Assembly (NCBI RefSeq): GCF_900188205.1 | Contig: NZ_FZOH01000008.1 | Coordinates: 209,477 to 273,476, forward strand | Length of the DNA: 64,000 nucleotides | Direction of reading: 5' to 3' | Source of the DNA: Geodermatophilus saharensis | GTDB taxonomy: Bacteria; Actinomycetota; Actinomycetes; Mycobacteriales; Geodermatophilaceae | Part shown: piece after piece, positions 52,570-61,385 of the stretch | Numbering within the stretch: the stretch's first letter is position 1 | Layout of the letters: every line of letters starts with the position of its first letter | Position numbers and translations under genes: made by a program | Notes under the pieces: model-generated | Database searches by the model: none | The model's input: only the letters and a program-made list of their open reading frames with translations | Told to the model about the DNA's origin: nothing

Positions 52570-53446
52570 GTGCAGGAGGTCGCGGAGTACGTGTCACCCG
52601 TCGAGCGGGCGCTCGCCGGGTGGCTGCTCGCGCGGCCGGTGACGGTGCCGCGGCTGCCGGTGGGGGTGTTGTCGTGGGAGCAGAAGGCCGCCGAGCTGCA
52701 GCGCCTGCAGGCCCGCAAGGCGATGGACGCCGCCTACGAGGCCGAGCTCGTCCTCGCCCTGGCCGACGACTCTCCCGATGACGACGACCCCGCGCCGGGC
52801 ACCGCCGGTGCCCGCCGTTGCCGGGCGGTCGAACCAGGCCGGGGAGGTGAACGGGTTGCCGATCACCGCCGCCCACCTGCGCGCGCTGCTGCGCGAGTTG
52901 GACGCCCTGGGTGTGCAGGCACCCGAGGGCGGGACGGTCACCGTCGCACTCACCGAGGAGGACGGCAGCCTGCGGGCCACGGCGACGCTGGACCGGCTGC
53001 GCCGGCTGGCCGCCCGCGGCTGCCCGGAGCACGCCGACGCCGAGTGCGCCTGCCCGCTGCTCGACCGGCCCGCAGGCAGGGACGGCTACACGCCCTCCGC
53101 GCAGCAGCGGGCGTTCGTGCGCACCCGCGACCGCACCTGCCGCTTCCCCACCTGCGGCCAGCGGGTCGGCTGGGCCGACGCCGACCACGTCGTCCCGCAC
53201 GCGCACGGCGGAGCCACCGACTGCGCCAACCTGTGTTGCCTGTGCCGCTCCCACCACCGGCTCAAGACCTTCGCCCGCGGCTGGCGCTCCACCATGGCCG
53301 ACGACGGCACGCTCACCGTCACCACCCCGTCGGGCACCACCCGCACGACCCGCCCACCGGGCCTGCGACCACCACCACCGGCACCCGAACCGCCACCGGA
53401 AGCCGACGAACCGCCTGACCCGGACGACGACCCACCACCGTTCTGA
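52570..53446 (+). pseudogene. DUF222-HNH endonuclease pseudogene with internal deletion and frameshift
   Basis: Remnant of the DUF222/HNH family, which is highly repeated in this group of actinobacteria. The first part (frame A, from GTG 52570) has the N-terminal DUF222 segment with [39 protein letters not shown] and PAPGTAGAR (ending 52816). The sequence then continues in another frame from about 52834 with QAGEVNGLPITAAHLRALLR. The HNH domain follows intact (TCRFPTCGQRVGWADADHVV, HAHGGATDCANLCCLCRSHH). Relatives have some 150-200 residues between these two parts. The junction lies at 52817-52833. The second part might still be translated but lacks the DUF222 middle. Confidence 0.8.
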
Positions 53447-53552
53447 CGACCTGCCACCGTCCCGACCGGAGCGGGCAGAGCGGGCGCCGGCTCGTGCGCA
53501 CCCCGACGAGCCGGCGCCCGCCGGTGCGCGCGGCCGGTCCCCGGGGGGAGCG

Positions 53553-54224
53553 CTACGCCCAGCGGGCCAGGGCCGTGCTGGTCCCCGGCGCCACCACGGT
53601 GAAGCCGGCGTCCACGACCTCCACCGGGGCACGTCCGCGCAACCGCGACCACCGCGCGGCGTCGGGGTGCTCCACCACCACCGGGAACCCGGCGCCGGAC
53701 CAGGCGGCCAGCCGGCCGGTGGGCATCCGCAGCGCGGTCAGCTGGGTGGCGTGGCCGCAGGCAGCCGCGGCCTTGCCGAGGGGCAGGAACGGCTCCGGGC
53801 AGACCGACACCACCACCGCGCCGCCCGGTTCCGGGTCCGCCACGGGGCACGCGTCGGGGTCGTCGAGCTCACTGCCCGACAGCTGCAGCCGTGCGACCTC
53901 CGGCGGGAGCGCGTCGAGCGCGGTCGGCACCAGCGCCCGGACCTCGGCTCCCCGCGCCGTCACGGTGACGCCGGGCAGCGCCGCCACCCGCTGCCAGGCC
54001 ACGCCCCGGGCCCGCCGGCAGTGCTTGCGGATCGCCCCGTCGGTCCACCGCCGCACCCGGGGCGACCACTCCCCGCCGGGCCGCGCCCGGTCGTCGGCCA
54101 GCAGCCGCACGACGGCCACCGCCGCGGCCTCGCAGACGGCGCTGCGGGTCGGCGGCGCGCTCCGCTCGACACGCGCCACCAGCTGCACGGCCCACGGCGT
54201 CTCGCCCTCCGGGTCCTCGTACAC
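53553..54224 (-). CDS. PTH2-like aminoacyl/peptidyl-tRNA hydrolase
   Basis: 223-residue protein whose C-terminal region matches the PTH2 fold (GKAAAACGHATQLTALRM with the conserved Lys, Cys and His). The preceding helical region (PWAVQLVARVERSAPP, WTDGAIRKHCRRARGVAWQR) is found in actinobacterial relatives. It is likely to free tRNA from stalled peptidyl-tRNA, though PTH1 normally does this in bacteria, so a side role is possible. It is divergent from the asnO gene across a short region carrying a parS-like site. Confidence 0.78.
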   Translation of the reverse strand: MYEDPEGETPWAVQLVARVERSAPPTRSAVCEAAAVAVVRLLADDRARPGGEWSPRVRRWTDGAIRKHCRRARGVAWQRVAALPGVTVTARGAEVRALVPTALDALPPEVARLQLSGSELDDPDACPVADPEPGGAVVVSVCPEPFLPLGKAAAACGHATQLTALRMPTGRLAAWSGAGFPVVVEHPDAARWSRLRGRAPVEVVDAGFTVVAPGTSTALARWA

Positions 54225-54264
54225 GACCCCACCCTCCCGGACCGACCCGCAGACCCTCCCCCCG

Positions 54265-54278
54265 GTTCCACGTGGAAC
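54265..54278. other. parS-like palindrome 5
   Basis: Perfect GTTCCACGTGGAAC in the 128-bp gap between the divergent PTH2-like and asnO genes. It extends to a 16-bp palindrome (GGTTCCACGTGGAACC). Confidence 0.65.
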
Positions 54279-54352
54279 CGCGAGTGTTGCGCCGGTGTGA
54301 ACAACCCCCCGACGCGTCGCGTGAGACTGCCGACTGGGGTTGGATCGAACCC

Positions 54353-56134
54353 ATGTGCGGCCTCTCCGGCGAGATCAGGTTCGACGGCTCCCTGGCCGAC
54401 ACCACCGCCGTGGCGCGGATGGTCGAGGCGCTGGTCCCCCGCGGACCGGACGGCCAGGGCCAGTGGAGCGCCGGCCGGGTCGCGTTCGGCCACCGGCGGC
54501 TGTCGGTCATCGACCTGTCCCCCAGCGGCTCCCAGCCGATGGTCGACAGCGAGCTGGGCCTGGAGGCGGTGTTCAACGGCTGCATCTACGACTACAAGGA
54601 GCTGCGCGCCGAGCTCGAGGGTCACGGCTACCGGTTCTTCTCCACCAGCGACACCGAGGTCCTGCTCAAGGGCTACCACCACTGGGGCGTGGACTTCGTC
54701 GACCACCTGCACGGCATGTTCGTCGTGGTCATCCACGAGCGTGACACCGGCCGCGTGGTCATGGCCCGCGACCGGCTGGGCATCAAGCCGCTCTACCTGG
54801 CCGAGACGCCGGGACGGCTCCGGTTCGCCTCCTCGCTGCCCGCGCTGCTGCGCGCCGGCGACGTCGACACCTCCATCGACCCCGTCGCGCTGCACCACTA
54901 CCTGACCTGGCACGCCGTCGTCCCCGCCCCGCGCACCCTGCTCAACGGCGTCCGCAAGCTGCCGCCGGCCACCGTCCGCGTCGTCGAGGCCGACGGCACC
55001 AGCCGCGAGCACCGCTACTGGGAGCCCACCTACGAGCGCCGCCCGGAGCACGAGCGCTGGTCGGCGCGCGACTGGGAGGACGCGATCGAGGAGGCGCTGC
55101 GGGTCGCCGTCCGCCGTCGTCTGGTCTCCGACATCCCGGTCGGCGTGCTGCTGTCCGGCGGCCTGGACTCCAGCCTCATCGTCGGCCTGCTCGCCCAGGA
55201 GGGGCAGACCGGGCTGGCCACCTACTCCATCGGTTTCGAGACCGTCGGCGGGCACGCCGGCGACGAGTTCCGCTACTCCGACGTCATCGCCGAGCGGTTC
55301 GACACCGACCACCACCGCATCCGGGTGTCCTCCGACGAGCTCGCCGCGGCGCTGGGCCACGCGATCGGCGCGATGGCCGAGCCGATGGTCAGCCACGACG
55401 TCGTCGCCTTCGACCTGCTCTCCGAGCGGGTCAGCCAGACGATCCGGGTGGTGCAGTCCGGCCAGGGCGCCGACGAGGTCTTCGCCGGCTACCACTGGTA
55501 CCCGCCCCTGGCCGACGTCGACCGCGAGGAGGCCGTCGAGCGCTACGCGAGGGCGTTCTTCGACCGCGGGTCCGAGGACGTGCGCGCGCTGGTCGGGGAG
55601 CGCTATGCCCTCGACGGCGACCCGAGCCTGGAGTTCGTCCGCGACCACATGTCCCGGGCCGGCGCGCAGACCGCCGTCGACGCCGCGCTGCGCCTCGACA
55701 GCGAGGTCATGCTCGTCGACGACCCGGTCAAGCGGGTGGACAACATGTCCATGGCCTGGGGCCTGGAGGCCCGGGTGCCCTTCCTCGACCACGACCTGGT
55801 GGAGCTGGCCGCCGCCTGCCCGCCGGAGCTCAAGCTCGCCGACGGCGGCAAGGGCGTGCTCAAGGCGCTCGGGCGCCGGATCATCCCGCCGGAGGTCATC
55901 GACCGGCCCAAGGGCTACTTCCCGGTCCCGGCGATCACCCACCTCGAGGGCAAGGTGCTCGGCCTGGTCAAGGACGCCCTGTCCAGCGAGGCCGCCCGCG
56001 AGCGGGCGCTGTTCCGGCCGGAGTACGTCTCCCGGCTGCTCGACGACCCCAACGGCGAGCTCACGCCGCTGCGCGGCAACAAGCTCTGGCAGCTCGGGCT
56101 GCTGGAGCTCTGGCTGCAGAGCCACGGGGTCTGA
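54353..56134 (+). CDS. asnO: N-acetylglutaminylglutamine amidotransferase (asparagine synthetase-like)
   Basis: Amidates N-acetylglutaminylglutamine to the osmolyte NAGGN. The 593 residues have an N-terminal glutamine amidotransferase domain with nucleophile C2 (MCGLSGEIRFDG) and GPDGQGQW. The asparagine synthetase domain has the PP-loop SGGLDSS at 268-274, then GQGADEVFAGYHWYP and ARVPFLDHDLVELA. The assignment to NAGGN rather than asparagine rests on the adjacent ngg gene, a pairing known from Sinorhizobium and Pseudomonas. It starts at ATG 54353. Confidence 0.92.
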   Translation: MCGLSGEIRFDGSLADTTAVARMVEALVPRGPDGQGQWSAGRVAFGHRRLSVIDLSPSGSQPMVDSELGLEAVFNGCIYDYKELRAELEGHGYRFFSTSDTEVLLKGYHHWGVDFVDHLHGMFVVVIHERDTGRVVMARDRLGIKPLYLAETPGRLRFASSLPALLRAGDVDTSIDPVALHHYLTWHAVVPAPRTLLNGVRKLPPATVRVVEADGTSREHRYWEPTYERRPEHERWSARDWEDAIEEALRVAVRRRLVSDIPVGVLLSGGLDSSLIVGLLAQEGQTGLATYSIGFETVGGHAGDEFRYSDVIAERFDTDHHRIRVSSDELAAALGHAIGAMAEPMVSHDVVAFDLLSERVSQTIRVVQSGQGADEVFAGYHWYPPLADVDREEAVERYARAFFDRGSEDVRALVGERYALDGDPSLEFVRDHMSRAGAQTAVDAALRLDSEVMLVDDPVKRVDNMSMAWGLEARVPFLDHDLVELAAACPPELKLADGGKGVLKALGRRIIPPEVIDRPKGYFPVPAITHLEGKVLGLVKDALSSEAARERALFRPEYVSRLLDDPNGELTPLRGNKLWQLGLLELWLQSHGV

Positions 56135-56143
56135 GGAGGTCCC

Positions 56144-57907
56144 GTGGCCCCGCCCCGGCTCGCCGGACTCCGCCGTCGCTCCGGCGCGGCGCACCCCACC
56201 CCCGACCTGACCCGCCGCAGCTGGCAGAAGCCCTCCGAGCACGAGCTCGCGGGCATGGACACCGACGTCGTCCTCGACCTCGCGTGGGGCCGCCTGGTGT
56301 TCGGCCAGACCTTCGCCGAGATGCGCCGCATCCTCGACGCCCTGCGGGACGAGGGCTCCGGCCGGCGCGACATCTGCATCTACGCCCGCGACCCGCACGT
56401 GCTCGTCGGCCTCGCCCCCGACGAGCTGTTCATCGACCCCAGCTACACCTACCGGCTCGACCTCCACCGCTACCGCGCCAGACCCGAGCTCATCCGCGGC
56501 GTCTTCGTCCGCACGGTGACCGCGCTGGAGGAGATGCAGGCGATCAACGAGATCTACGCCCGCAACGGCATGGTCACCGGCGACCCCGAGACCATGTGGG
56601 CCAACCACCGCACCCGCTGCTTCACCTACCTCGTCGCCGAGGACCGGCGGACCCGCCAGATCGTCGGCACGGTCACCGGCGTCGACCACGTCCTCGCCTA
56701 CGGCGACCCGGAGGGCGGCACCAGCCTGTGGTGCCTGTCCGTGGACGCGCAGACCGCACCCGCGGGCACCGGCGAGGCGCTGGTGCGGGTGCTGGCCGAG
56801 CGCTACGTCGGCCGCGGCCGCTCCTACGTCGACCTCTCGGTCATGCACGACAACGCCGCGGCCATCGCGCTCTACCGCAAGCTCGGCTTCGCCCGCGTGC
56901 CGGTCCTCTGCGTCAAGCGCAAGAACCCCATCAACACCCCCCTGTTCGCCGCCCGGCCCGCGGGCCTCGAGCAGCTCAACCCCTACGCGCGGATCGTCGC
57001 CGACGAGGCGCTGCGCCGCGGGATCCGCGTCGAGGTCACCGACGCCGAGTTCGGCGAGCTGCGGCTGTCGCTGGGCGGACGACAGGTCCTCACCCGCGAG
57101 TCGCTGTCGGAGTTCACCACCGCCGTCGCGATGAGCCGCTGCGACGACAAGCGGGTGACCCGCCGCATCGTCGCCGACGCCGGCGTGCGCGTGCCCCGCG
57201 GCGTCACCGTCCCCGAGGACGACCCCGGCCCGGCCCGCGAGCTGCTCGCCGAGTGCGGGCAGCTGGTGGTCAAGCCCGCCCGCGGTGAACAGGGCAAGGG
57301 CATCACCGTCGGCGTGACGACGGCGGAGGAGCTCGACCGGGCCGTCGCCGCCGCCCGGCTGTTCTGCCCCGACGTGCTCGCCGAGGAGCTCGTCCCGGGC
57401 GAGGACCTGCGGGTGGTGGTCATCGACCACGAGGTCGTCGCCGCCGCGGTGCGCCGGCCGGCCGAGGTGGTCGGCGACGGCCGCCGCACCGTCACCGACC
57501 TGGTGCGCGCCGCCAGCCGGCGGCGGGAGCGCGCGACCGGCGGCGAGTCGCGCATCCCGCTGGACGACACCACCGCCGACGTCGTCCGCGCCGCCGGCCA
57601 CGCGATGGACGACGTCCTGCCCGACGGTGTGCGGCTGCAGGTGCGGCGGACGGCGAACCTGCACACCGGCGGCACCATCGAGGACGTCACCGACCGGCTG
57701 CACCCCGACGTCGCCGAGGCGGCGGTGCGGGCCAGCCGGGCGATCGGCATCCCGGTGACCGGCATCGACTTCCTGGTGCCCGACGTCGAGGGTCCCGACG
57801 CGGTGTTCGTCGAGGCGAACGAGCGCCCCGGCCTGGCCAACCACGAGCCGCAGCCCACCGCCGCCCGCTTCGTCGACCTGCTCTTCCCGGAGACCCGCAC
57901 CAGGTAG
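56144..57907 (+). CDS. ngg: N-acetylglutaminylglutamine synthetase
   Basis: Makes N-acetylglutaminylglutamine, the precursor of the osmolyte NAGGN. The 587 residues combine a GNAT acetyltransferase (about 100-275; GTSLWCLSVDAQTAPAGTGE, HDNAAAIALYRKLGFARVPV) and an ATP-grasp ligase (about 320-585; VVKPARGEQGKGITVG, VFVEANERPGLANHEPQP). The fusion order and the FGQTFAEMRRIL-type N terminus match the family. GTG 56144 follows GAGGAGGTCCC, 9 nt after asnO, so the two form an operon. The product confers osmotic or desiccation tolerance. Confidence 0.92.
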   Translation: MAPPRLAGLRRRSGAAHPTPDLTRRSWQKPSEHELAGMDTDVVLDLAWGRLVFGQTFAEMRRILDALRDEGSGRRDICIYARDPHVLVGLAPDELFIDPSYTYRLDLHRYRARPELIRGVFVRTVTALEEMQAINEIYARNGMVTGDPETMWANHRTRCFTYLVAEDRRTRQIVGTVTGVDHVLAYGDPEGGTSLWCLSVDAQTAPAGTGEALVRVLAERYVGRGRSYVDLSVMHDNAAAIALYRKLGFARVPVLCVKRKNPINTPLFAARPAGLEQLNPYARIVADEALRRGIRVEVTDAEFGELRLSLGGRQVLTRESLSEFTTAVAMSRCDDKRVTRRIVADAGVRVPRGVTVPEDDPGPARELLAECGQLVVKPARGEQGKGITVGVTTAEELDRAVAAARLFCPDVLAEELVPGEDLRVVVIDHEVVAAAVRRPAEVVGDGRRTVTDLVRAASRRRERATGGESRIPLDDTTADVVRAAGHAMDDVLPDGVRLQVRRTANLHTGGTIEDVTDRLHPDVAEAAVRASRAIGIPVTGIDFLVPDVEGPDAVFVEANERPGLANHEPQPTAARFVDLLFPETRTR

Positions 57908-57935
57908 CGCAGACACCGGAACTCTGCTTCACTGG

Positions 57936-58050
57936 TTGCTGGGAGGGGAGTATCCCCGCAGCGCTCCCGTCGTCAGGACGGCCCCGTGGGAGGGGTCCGG
58001 CGGAGCGGGCCCCGCGTGGGCCGGGAGAGACCTCCGGTTGGTGCACCACC
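57936..58050 (+). promoter_or_regulatory. yybP-ykoY-type manganese riboswitch candidate upstream of terC
   Basis: The leader contains GGGGAGTA (57945-57952) after a TGGTTGCTGGGAGG arm, and GAGAGACCTCCGG (58025-58037) before a GTTGGTGCACCACC stretch. These two blocks and their spacing recall the yybP-ykoY (manganese) riboswitch, which commonly precedes TerC-family genes in actinobacteria. A GC-rich middle stem (GTCCGGCGGAGCGGGC) fits P3-like helices. I cannot verify the fold here. Confidence 0.65.
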
Positions 58051-58066
58051 GACTGGAGGCGTGTCC

Positions 58067-59125
58067 GTGGACGTCCCCTTCTGGCTCTGGCTGGCCGTGC
58101 TCGGCCTCATCGTCGGCATGCTGGCCGTCGACCTCTTCGCCCACCGCCGCGCGCACGTCATCGGCGTGCGCGAGGCCGCCGCGTGGTCGGTGGTGTGGGT
58201 GCTCATCGGCGTCGGGTTCGGCGCGTGGGTGTGGGTCGCGTACGGCGCCGAGCTCGGCCAGCAGTACTACGCCGGTTACCTGATCGAGAAGTCGCTCGCC
58301 GTCGACAACGTCTTCGTGTGGGCGATCGTCTTCACGTTCTTCGCCGTGCCCCGGGAGTACCAGCACCGGGTGCTCTTCTTCGGCGTGCTCGGCGCGCTGG
58401 TGCTGCGCGGTGCCTTCATCGCCGGCGGCGCGGCGCTCATCGAGAACTTCGAGTGGGTGCTCTACGTGTTCGCGGCGTTCCTGCTGTGGACCGGGTACCG
58501 GATGCTCCGGCAGCGCGACGAGCACATCGACCCCTCGCGGTCGCGCACCCTGCGGCTGTTCCGCCGCTTCGTGCCGATGACCGACGCCTACCACGGCCAG
58601 CGGTTCCTCGTCCGCCGCGGTGGCGTCCTGCTGGCCACTCCCCTGCTCGCCGTCCTCGTGCTCGTCGAGGTCACCGACGTCGTGTTCGCCGTCGACTCCA
58701 TCCCGGCGATCTTCGCGGTCACCGACGAGCCGTTCCTCGTCTTCACCGCCAACGCCTTCGCGATCCTGGGCCTGCGGGCGATGTACTTCCTGCTCGCCGA
58801 CCTCATCCACCGCTTCGTCTACCTCAAGACGGGGCTGGCGCTGGTGCTGGTGTGGGTGGGCGTGAAGATGCTGCTCAAGATCGACGTCTACTACGTCCCG
58901 ACCACCGTCAGCCTCGCGGTGATCACCAGCATCCTCGCCGTCTCGGTGTGGGCGAGCCTGCGCGCCACCCGCGGTCAGGGACGCCGCGCCGTCGAGCCGC
59001 CGGCTGCTCCCCCGTTCCGGGTCGCCACGGCCGACGAGCTGGCCGAGGTCGAGCCGCTGTGGCGGCGGCGCGGCCGGCGCGACACCCCGGAGCGCGACAC
59101 CCCGGAGCCCGCCGGCACCCCCTGA
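58067..59125 (+). CDS. TerC family membrane protein (Mn2+/tellurium-linked exporter)
   Basis: Integral membrane protein of 352 residues, TerC family, thought to export Mn2+ or metallate secretory enzymes. Nine or so helices are visible, with the family motifs DLFAHRRAHVIGVREAAAWS, EKSLAVDNVFVWAIVFTFF, LVEVTDVVFAVDSIPAIFAV and ADLIHRFVYLKTGLALVLVW carrying the conserved aspartates. A cytosolic tail (about 290-352) is Arg- and Glu-rich. The GTG at 58067 is chosen for the GGAGG 8 nt upstream. It lies downstream of the riboswitch candidate. Confidence 0.9.
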   Translation: MDVPFWLWLAVLGLIVGMLAVDLFAHRRAHVIGVREAAAWSVVWVLIGVGFGAWVWVAYGAELGQQYYAGYLIEKSLAVDNVFVWAIVFTFFAVPREYQHRVLFFGVLGALVLRGAFIAGGAALIENFEWVLYVFAAFLLWTGYRMLRQRDEHIDPSRSRTLRLFRRFVPMTDAYHGQRFLVRRGGVLLATPLLAVLVLVEVTDVVFAVDSIPAIFAVTDEPFLVFTANAFAILGLRAMYFLLADLIHRFVYLKTGLALVLVWVGVKMLLKIDVYYVPTTVSLAVITSILAVSVWASLRATRGQGRRAVEPPAAPPFRVATADELAEVEPLWRRRGRRDTPERDTPEPAGTP

Positions 59126-59135
59126 CCGGGGCGCC

Positions 59136-59194
59136 GGCATAGGAGGCTCTCCCCACGTCCTCGCCCCCAGGACGTGGGGAGAGCTTCCAATGCC
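59136..59194. repeat. Palindromic repeat of family 2 (copy f)
   Basis: A perfect 15-bp stem (CTCTCCCCACGTCCT, 59147-59161, with AGGACGTGGGGAGAG, 59169-59183) with a 7-nt loop, flanked by near-matching outer arms GGCATAGGA / TCCAATGCC. It lies between terC and crcB. Shared blocks link it to copy e at 46192-46254. Confidence 0.8.
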
Positions 59195-59210
59195 TGCAGG
59201 GGAGGTGCCG

Positions 59211-59585
59211 GTGGCCTACCTGCTGGCCGCGGTCGGCGGTGCCGTGGGAGCGCTGGCCCGCTGGGGCGTGTCGGCGGCCCTGCCCGTCCGGGACGGCGGC
59301 TGGCCGTGGGCGACGCTGCTGGTCAACCTCACCGGCTGCCTGCTCATCGGCGTGCTGCTCGGTGTCCTCGCCGGCCGCTCCCCCGAGCCGGCGTGGACCC
59401 GGCCGTTCCTCGCCGTCGGCGTCCTCGGCGGTTACACCACCTGGTCGGCGTTCGCGGTCGAGGTCGTGGCGCTCACCGACGCCGGGGCCGTGGCGGCGGC
59501 GGCCGGCTACCTGCTCGCCTCGGTGCTCGGCGGGGTGCTGGCCGTGGCCGCCGGCCTGCGGGCGGCGCGGCGGGGGCGCCCGTGA
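59211..59585 (+). CDS. crcB: Fluoride exporter FluC/CrcB, subunit 1
   Basis: Fluoride channel subunit of 124 residues with four helices. It has the family features LAAVGGAVGALARWGVSAAL, VNLTGCLLIGVLLGVL (Asn in helix 2) and GVLGGYTTWSAFAVEVV. The start at GTG 59211 is preferred over ATG 59190 because GGGGAGG lies 6 nt upstream and the ATG falls inside the palindromic repeat. It overlaps the second subunit gene as GTGA. Two genes together suggest an obligate antiparallel heterodimer. Confidence 0.9.
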   Translation: MAYLLAAVGGAVGALARWGVSAALPVRDGGWPWATLLVNLTGCLLIGVLLGVLAGRSPEPAWTRPFLAVGVLGGYTTWSAFAVEVVALTDAGAVAAAAGYLLASVLGGVLAVAAGLRAARRGRP

Positions 59586-59956
59586 CGCCGCTGCTCGTCG
59601 TCGTCGGCGCGCTGGTCGGCGCGCCACTGCGGCTGCTGGCCACCCGGCTGGCCGCCCGCTCCGGCCACGACCCCGCGCGGGGCACGCTGGCGGTCAACGT
59701 CGCCGGCGGCGCCGTCCTCGGGGTGCTGCTCGGGCTCGGAGGCGTGCCGGGCTGGGTGCTCGCGCTGGTCGGCACCGGCTTCTGCGGCTCGCTCACCACC
59801 TTCTCCACCCTCGGCGCCGACGTCGTCCGGCTGGTGGAGGAGCGCACGCTCGGCCGCGCGGTGGGCTACCTCGCCGCCACCCTCGTGCTCGGCCTCGGTG
59901 CGGCCGCGGCCGGCTGGCTGCTGGCCGGGGGTGCCGCCGCGACGCCGGCTGGTTAG
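59582..59956 (+). CDS. crcB: Fluoride exporter FluC/CrcB, subunit 2
   Basis: 124-residue partner subunit with four helices. It has [17 protein letters not shown] at the start, [17 protein letters not shown] and [19 protein letters not shown], the last carrying the Phe-box/Thr region of the fluoride pore. It is translationally coupled to the first crcB. The charge pattern of the loops suggests opposite orientation to subunit 1, as in two-gene FluC systems. Confidence 0.9.
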   Translation: MTPLLVVVGALVGAPLRLLATRLAARSGHDPARGTLAVNVAGGAVLGVLLGLGGVPGWVLALVGTGFCGSLTTFSTLGADVVRLVEERTLGRAVGYLAATLVLGLGAAAAGWLLAGGAAATPAG

Positions 59957-59969
59957 GGTCGGAACCGGT

Positions 59970-61385
59970 ATGGCCGGAGCAGACGCGGGAGACGTGCAGG
60001 CGGACAGCCCGGTCGTCGTGGTGGCCAACCGGCTGCCGGTCGACCAGGTCACCGACCCCGACGGGACGACGCGCTGGCAGCGCAGTCCCGGCGGTCTGGT
60101 GACCGCGCTGGAGCCGTTCGTGGCCGGGCGCGGCGGGGCCTGGGTGGGCTGGTCCGGCACGGCCGGCGAGGCGCCCGAGCCCTTCGAGTCCGGCGGGATC
60201 TCGCTCGTGCCGGTCGAGCTCTCCGACGAGGAGGTCGACCGCTACTACGAGGGCATGTCGAACGCCTCGCTGTGGCCCCTGTACCACGACGTGGTCGAGA
60301 AGCCGGAGTACCACCGCACCTGGTGGGACGCCTACGTGCAGGTCAACAAGCGGTTCGCCGAGCGGACCGCCGAGGTCGCCGCCGAGGGCGCCATCGTCTG
60401 GGTGCACGACTACCAGCTGCAACTGGTGCCGGCGATGCTGCGCCAGCGTCGCCCCGACCTCACGATCGGCTTCTTCCTGCACATCCCGTTCCCGCCCTAC
60501 GAGCTGTTCACCCAGCTCCCGTGGCGCTCGGCGATCGTCGAGGGGCTGCTCGGCGCCGACCTCGTCGGCTTCCAGCTGCCGAGCGCGGCGGCCAACTTCG
60601 TCCAGCTCGCCCGGCGGCTGCACGAGCTGCCCACCCGCGGCGCGACGATCGAGTACGACGGCCGGGTGGTGACCGCGCGGGCGTTCCCGATCTCCATCGA
60701 CGTCGCCGCCTTCGACCGGCTGGCGAACTCACCGGAGGTCCTGGCCCGGGCCAAGGAGATCCGCACCGAGCTCGGCGACCCGGAGAAGATGGTCCTGGGC
60801 GTCGACCGGCTGGACTACACCAAGGGCATCAGCGTCCGGCTCAACGCCTTCCAGGAGCTGCTGGAGGACGGCGCGATCGAGGCGCCCGCCACGGTGATGG
60901 TGCAGGTGGCCACGCCCAGTCGCGAGCGGGTCGAGCACTACGTGCACATGCGGGAGACCATCGAGCAGCAGGTCGGGCACATCAACGGCGTGTTCGGCTC
61001 GATCGGCGGGCCGGCGGTGCACTACTTCAACCAGTCGATGCCGCGCGAGGAGCTCGCCGCCCTCTACCGCGCCGCCGACGTCATGCTCGTGACGCCCTAC
61101 CGCGACGGCATGAACCTGGTCGCCAAGGAGTACGTCGCCGCCCGCAGCGACCTCGGCGGCACGCTGGTCCTGTCGGAGTTCGCCGGCGCCGCCGCCGAGT
61201 TCCGGCAGGCCTTCCTGGTCAACCCGCACGACATCGCGGGCGTGAAGAACCAGCTGCTCCGGGCGCTGCGCGCCGAACCGGCCGAGGCCGCCCGCCGGAT
61301 GCGCGCCATGCGGCGGCACCTGGTCAAGCACGACCTCGACCACTGGGCGTCGTCGTTCTTCGACGCCCTGCGCGCCCAGGCGTGA
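59970..61385 (+). CDS. otsA: Trehalose-6-phosphate synthase
   Basis: Joins UDP- or GDP-glucose to glucose 6-phosphate to make trehalose 6-phosphate (GT20). The 471 residues contain [26 protein letters not shown], the [15 protein letters not shown] substrate loop, [15 protein letters not shown] and [18 protein letters not shown]. The ATG at 59970 gives a family-like start. It overlaps otsB (GTGA) and forms the trehalose operon. Trehalose protects from desiccation and osmotic stress, fitting the adjacent NAGGN genes. Confidence 0.97.
   Translation: MAGADAGDVQADSPVVVVANRLPVDQVTDPDGTTRWQRSPGGLVTALEPFVAGRGGAWVGWSGTAGEAPEPFESGGISLVPVELSDEEVDRYYEGMSNASLWPLYHDVVEKPEYHRTWWDAYVQVNKRFAERTAEVAAEGAIVWVHDYQLQLVPAMLRQRRPDLTIGFFLHIPFPPYELFTQLPWRSAIVEGLLGADLVGFQLPSAAANFVQLARRLHELPTRGATIEYDGRVVTARAFPISIDVAAFDRLANSPEVLARAKEIRTELGDPEKMVLGVDRLDYTKGISVRLNAFQELLEDGAIEAPATVMVQVATPSRERVEHYVHMRETIEQQVGHINGVFGSIGGPAVHYFNQSMPREELAALYRAADVMLVTPYRDGMNLVAKEYVAARSDLGGTLVLSEFAGAAAEFRQAFLVNPHDIAGVKNQLLRALRAEPAEAARRMRAMRRHLVKHDLDHWASSFFDALRAQA

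Noticed and set aside
53960..57916. About 1300-codon minus-strand open frame opposite asnO-ngg
   Set aside because: It is the complement of two clear enzyme genes; its translation has no recognisable family and typical shadow composition.
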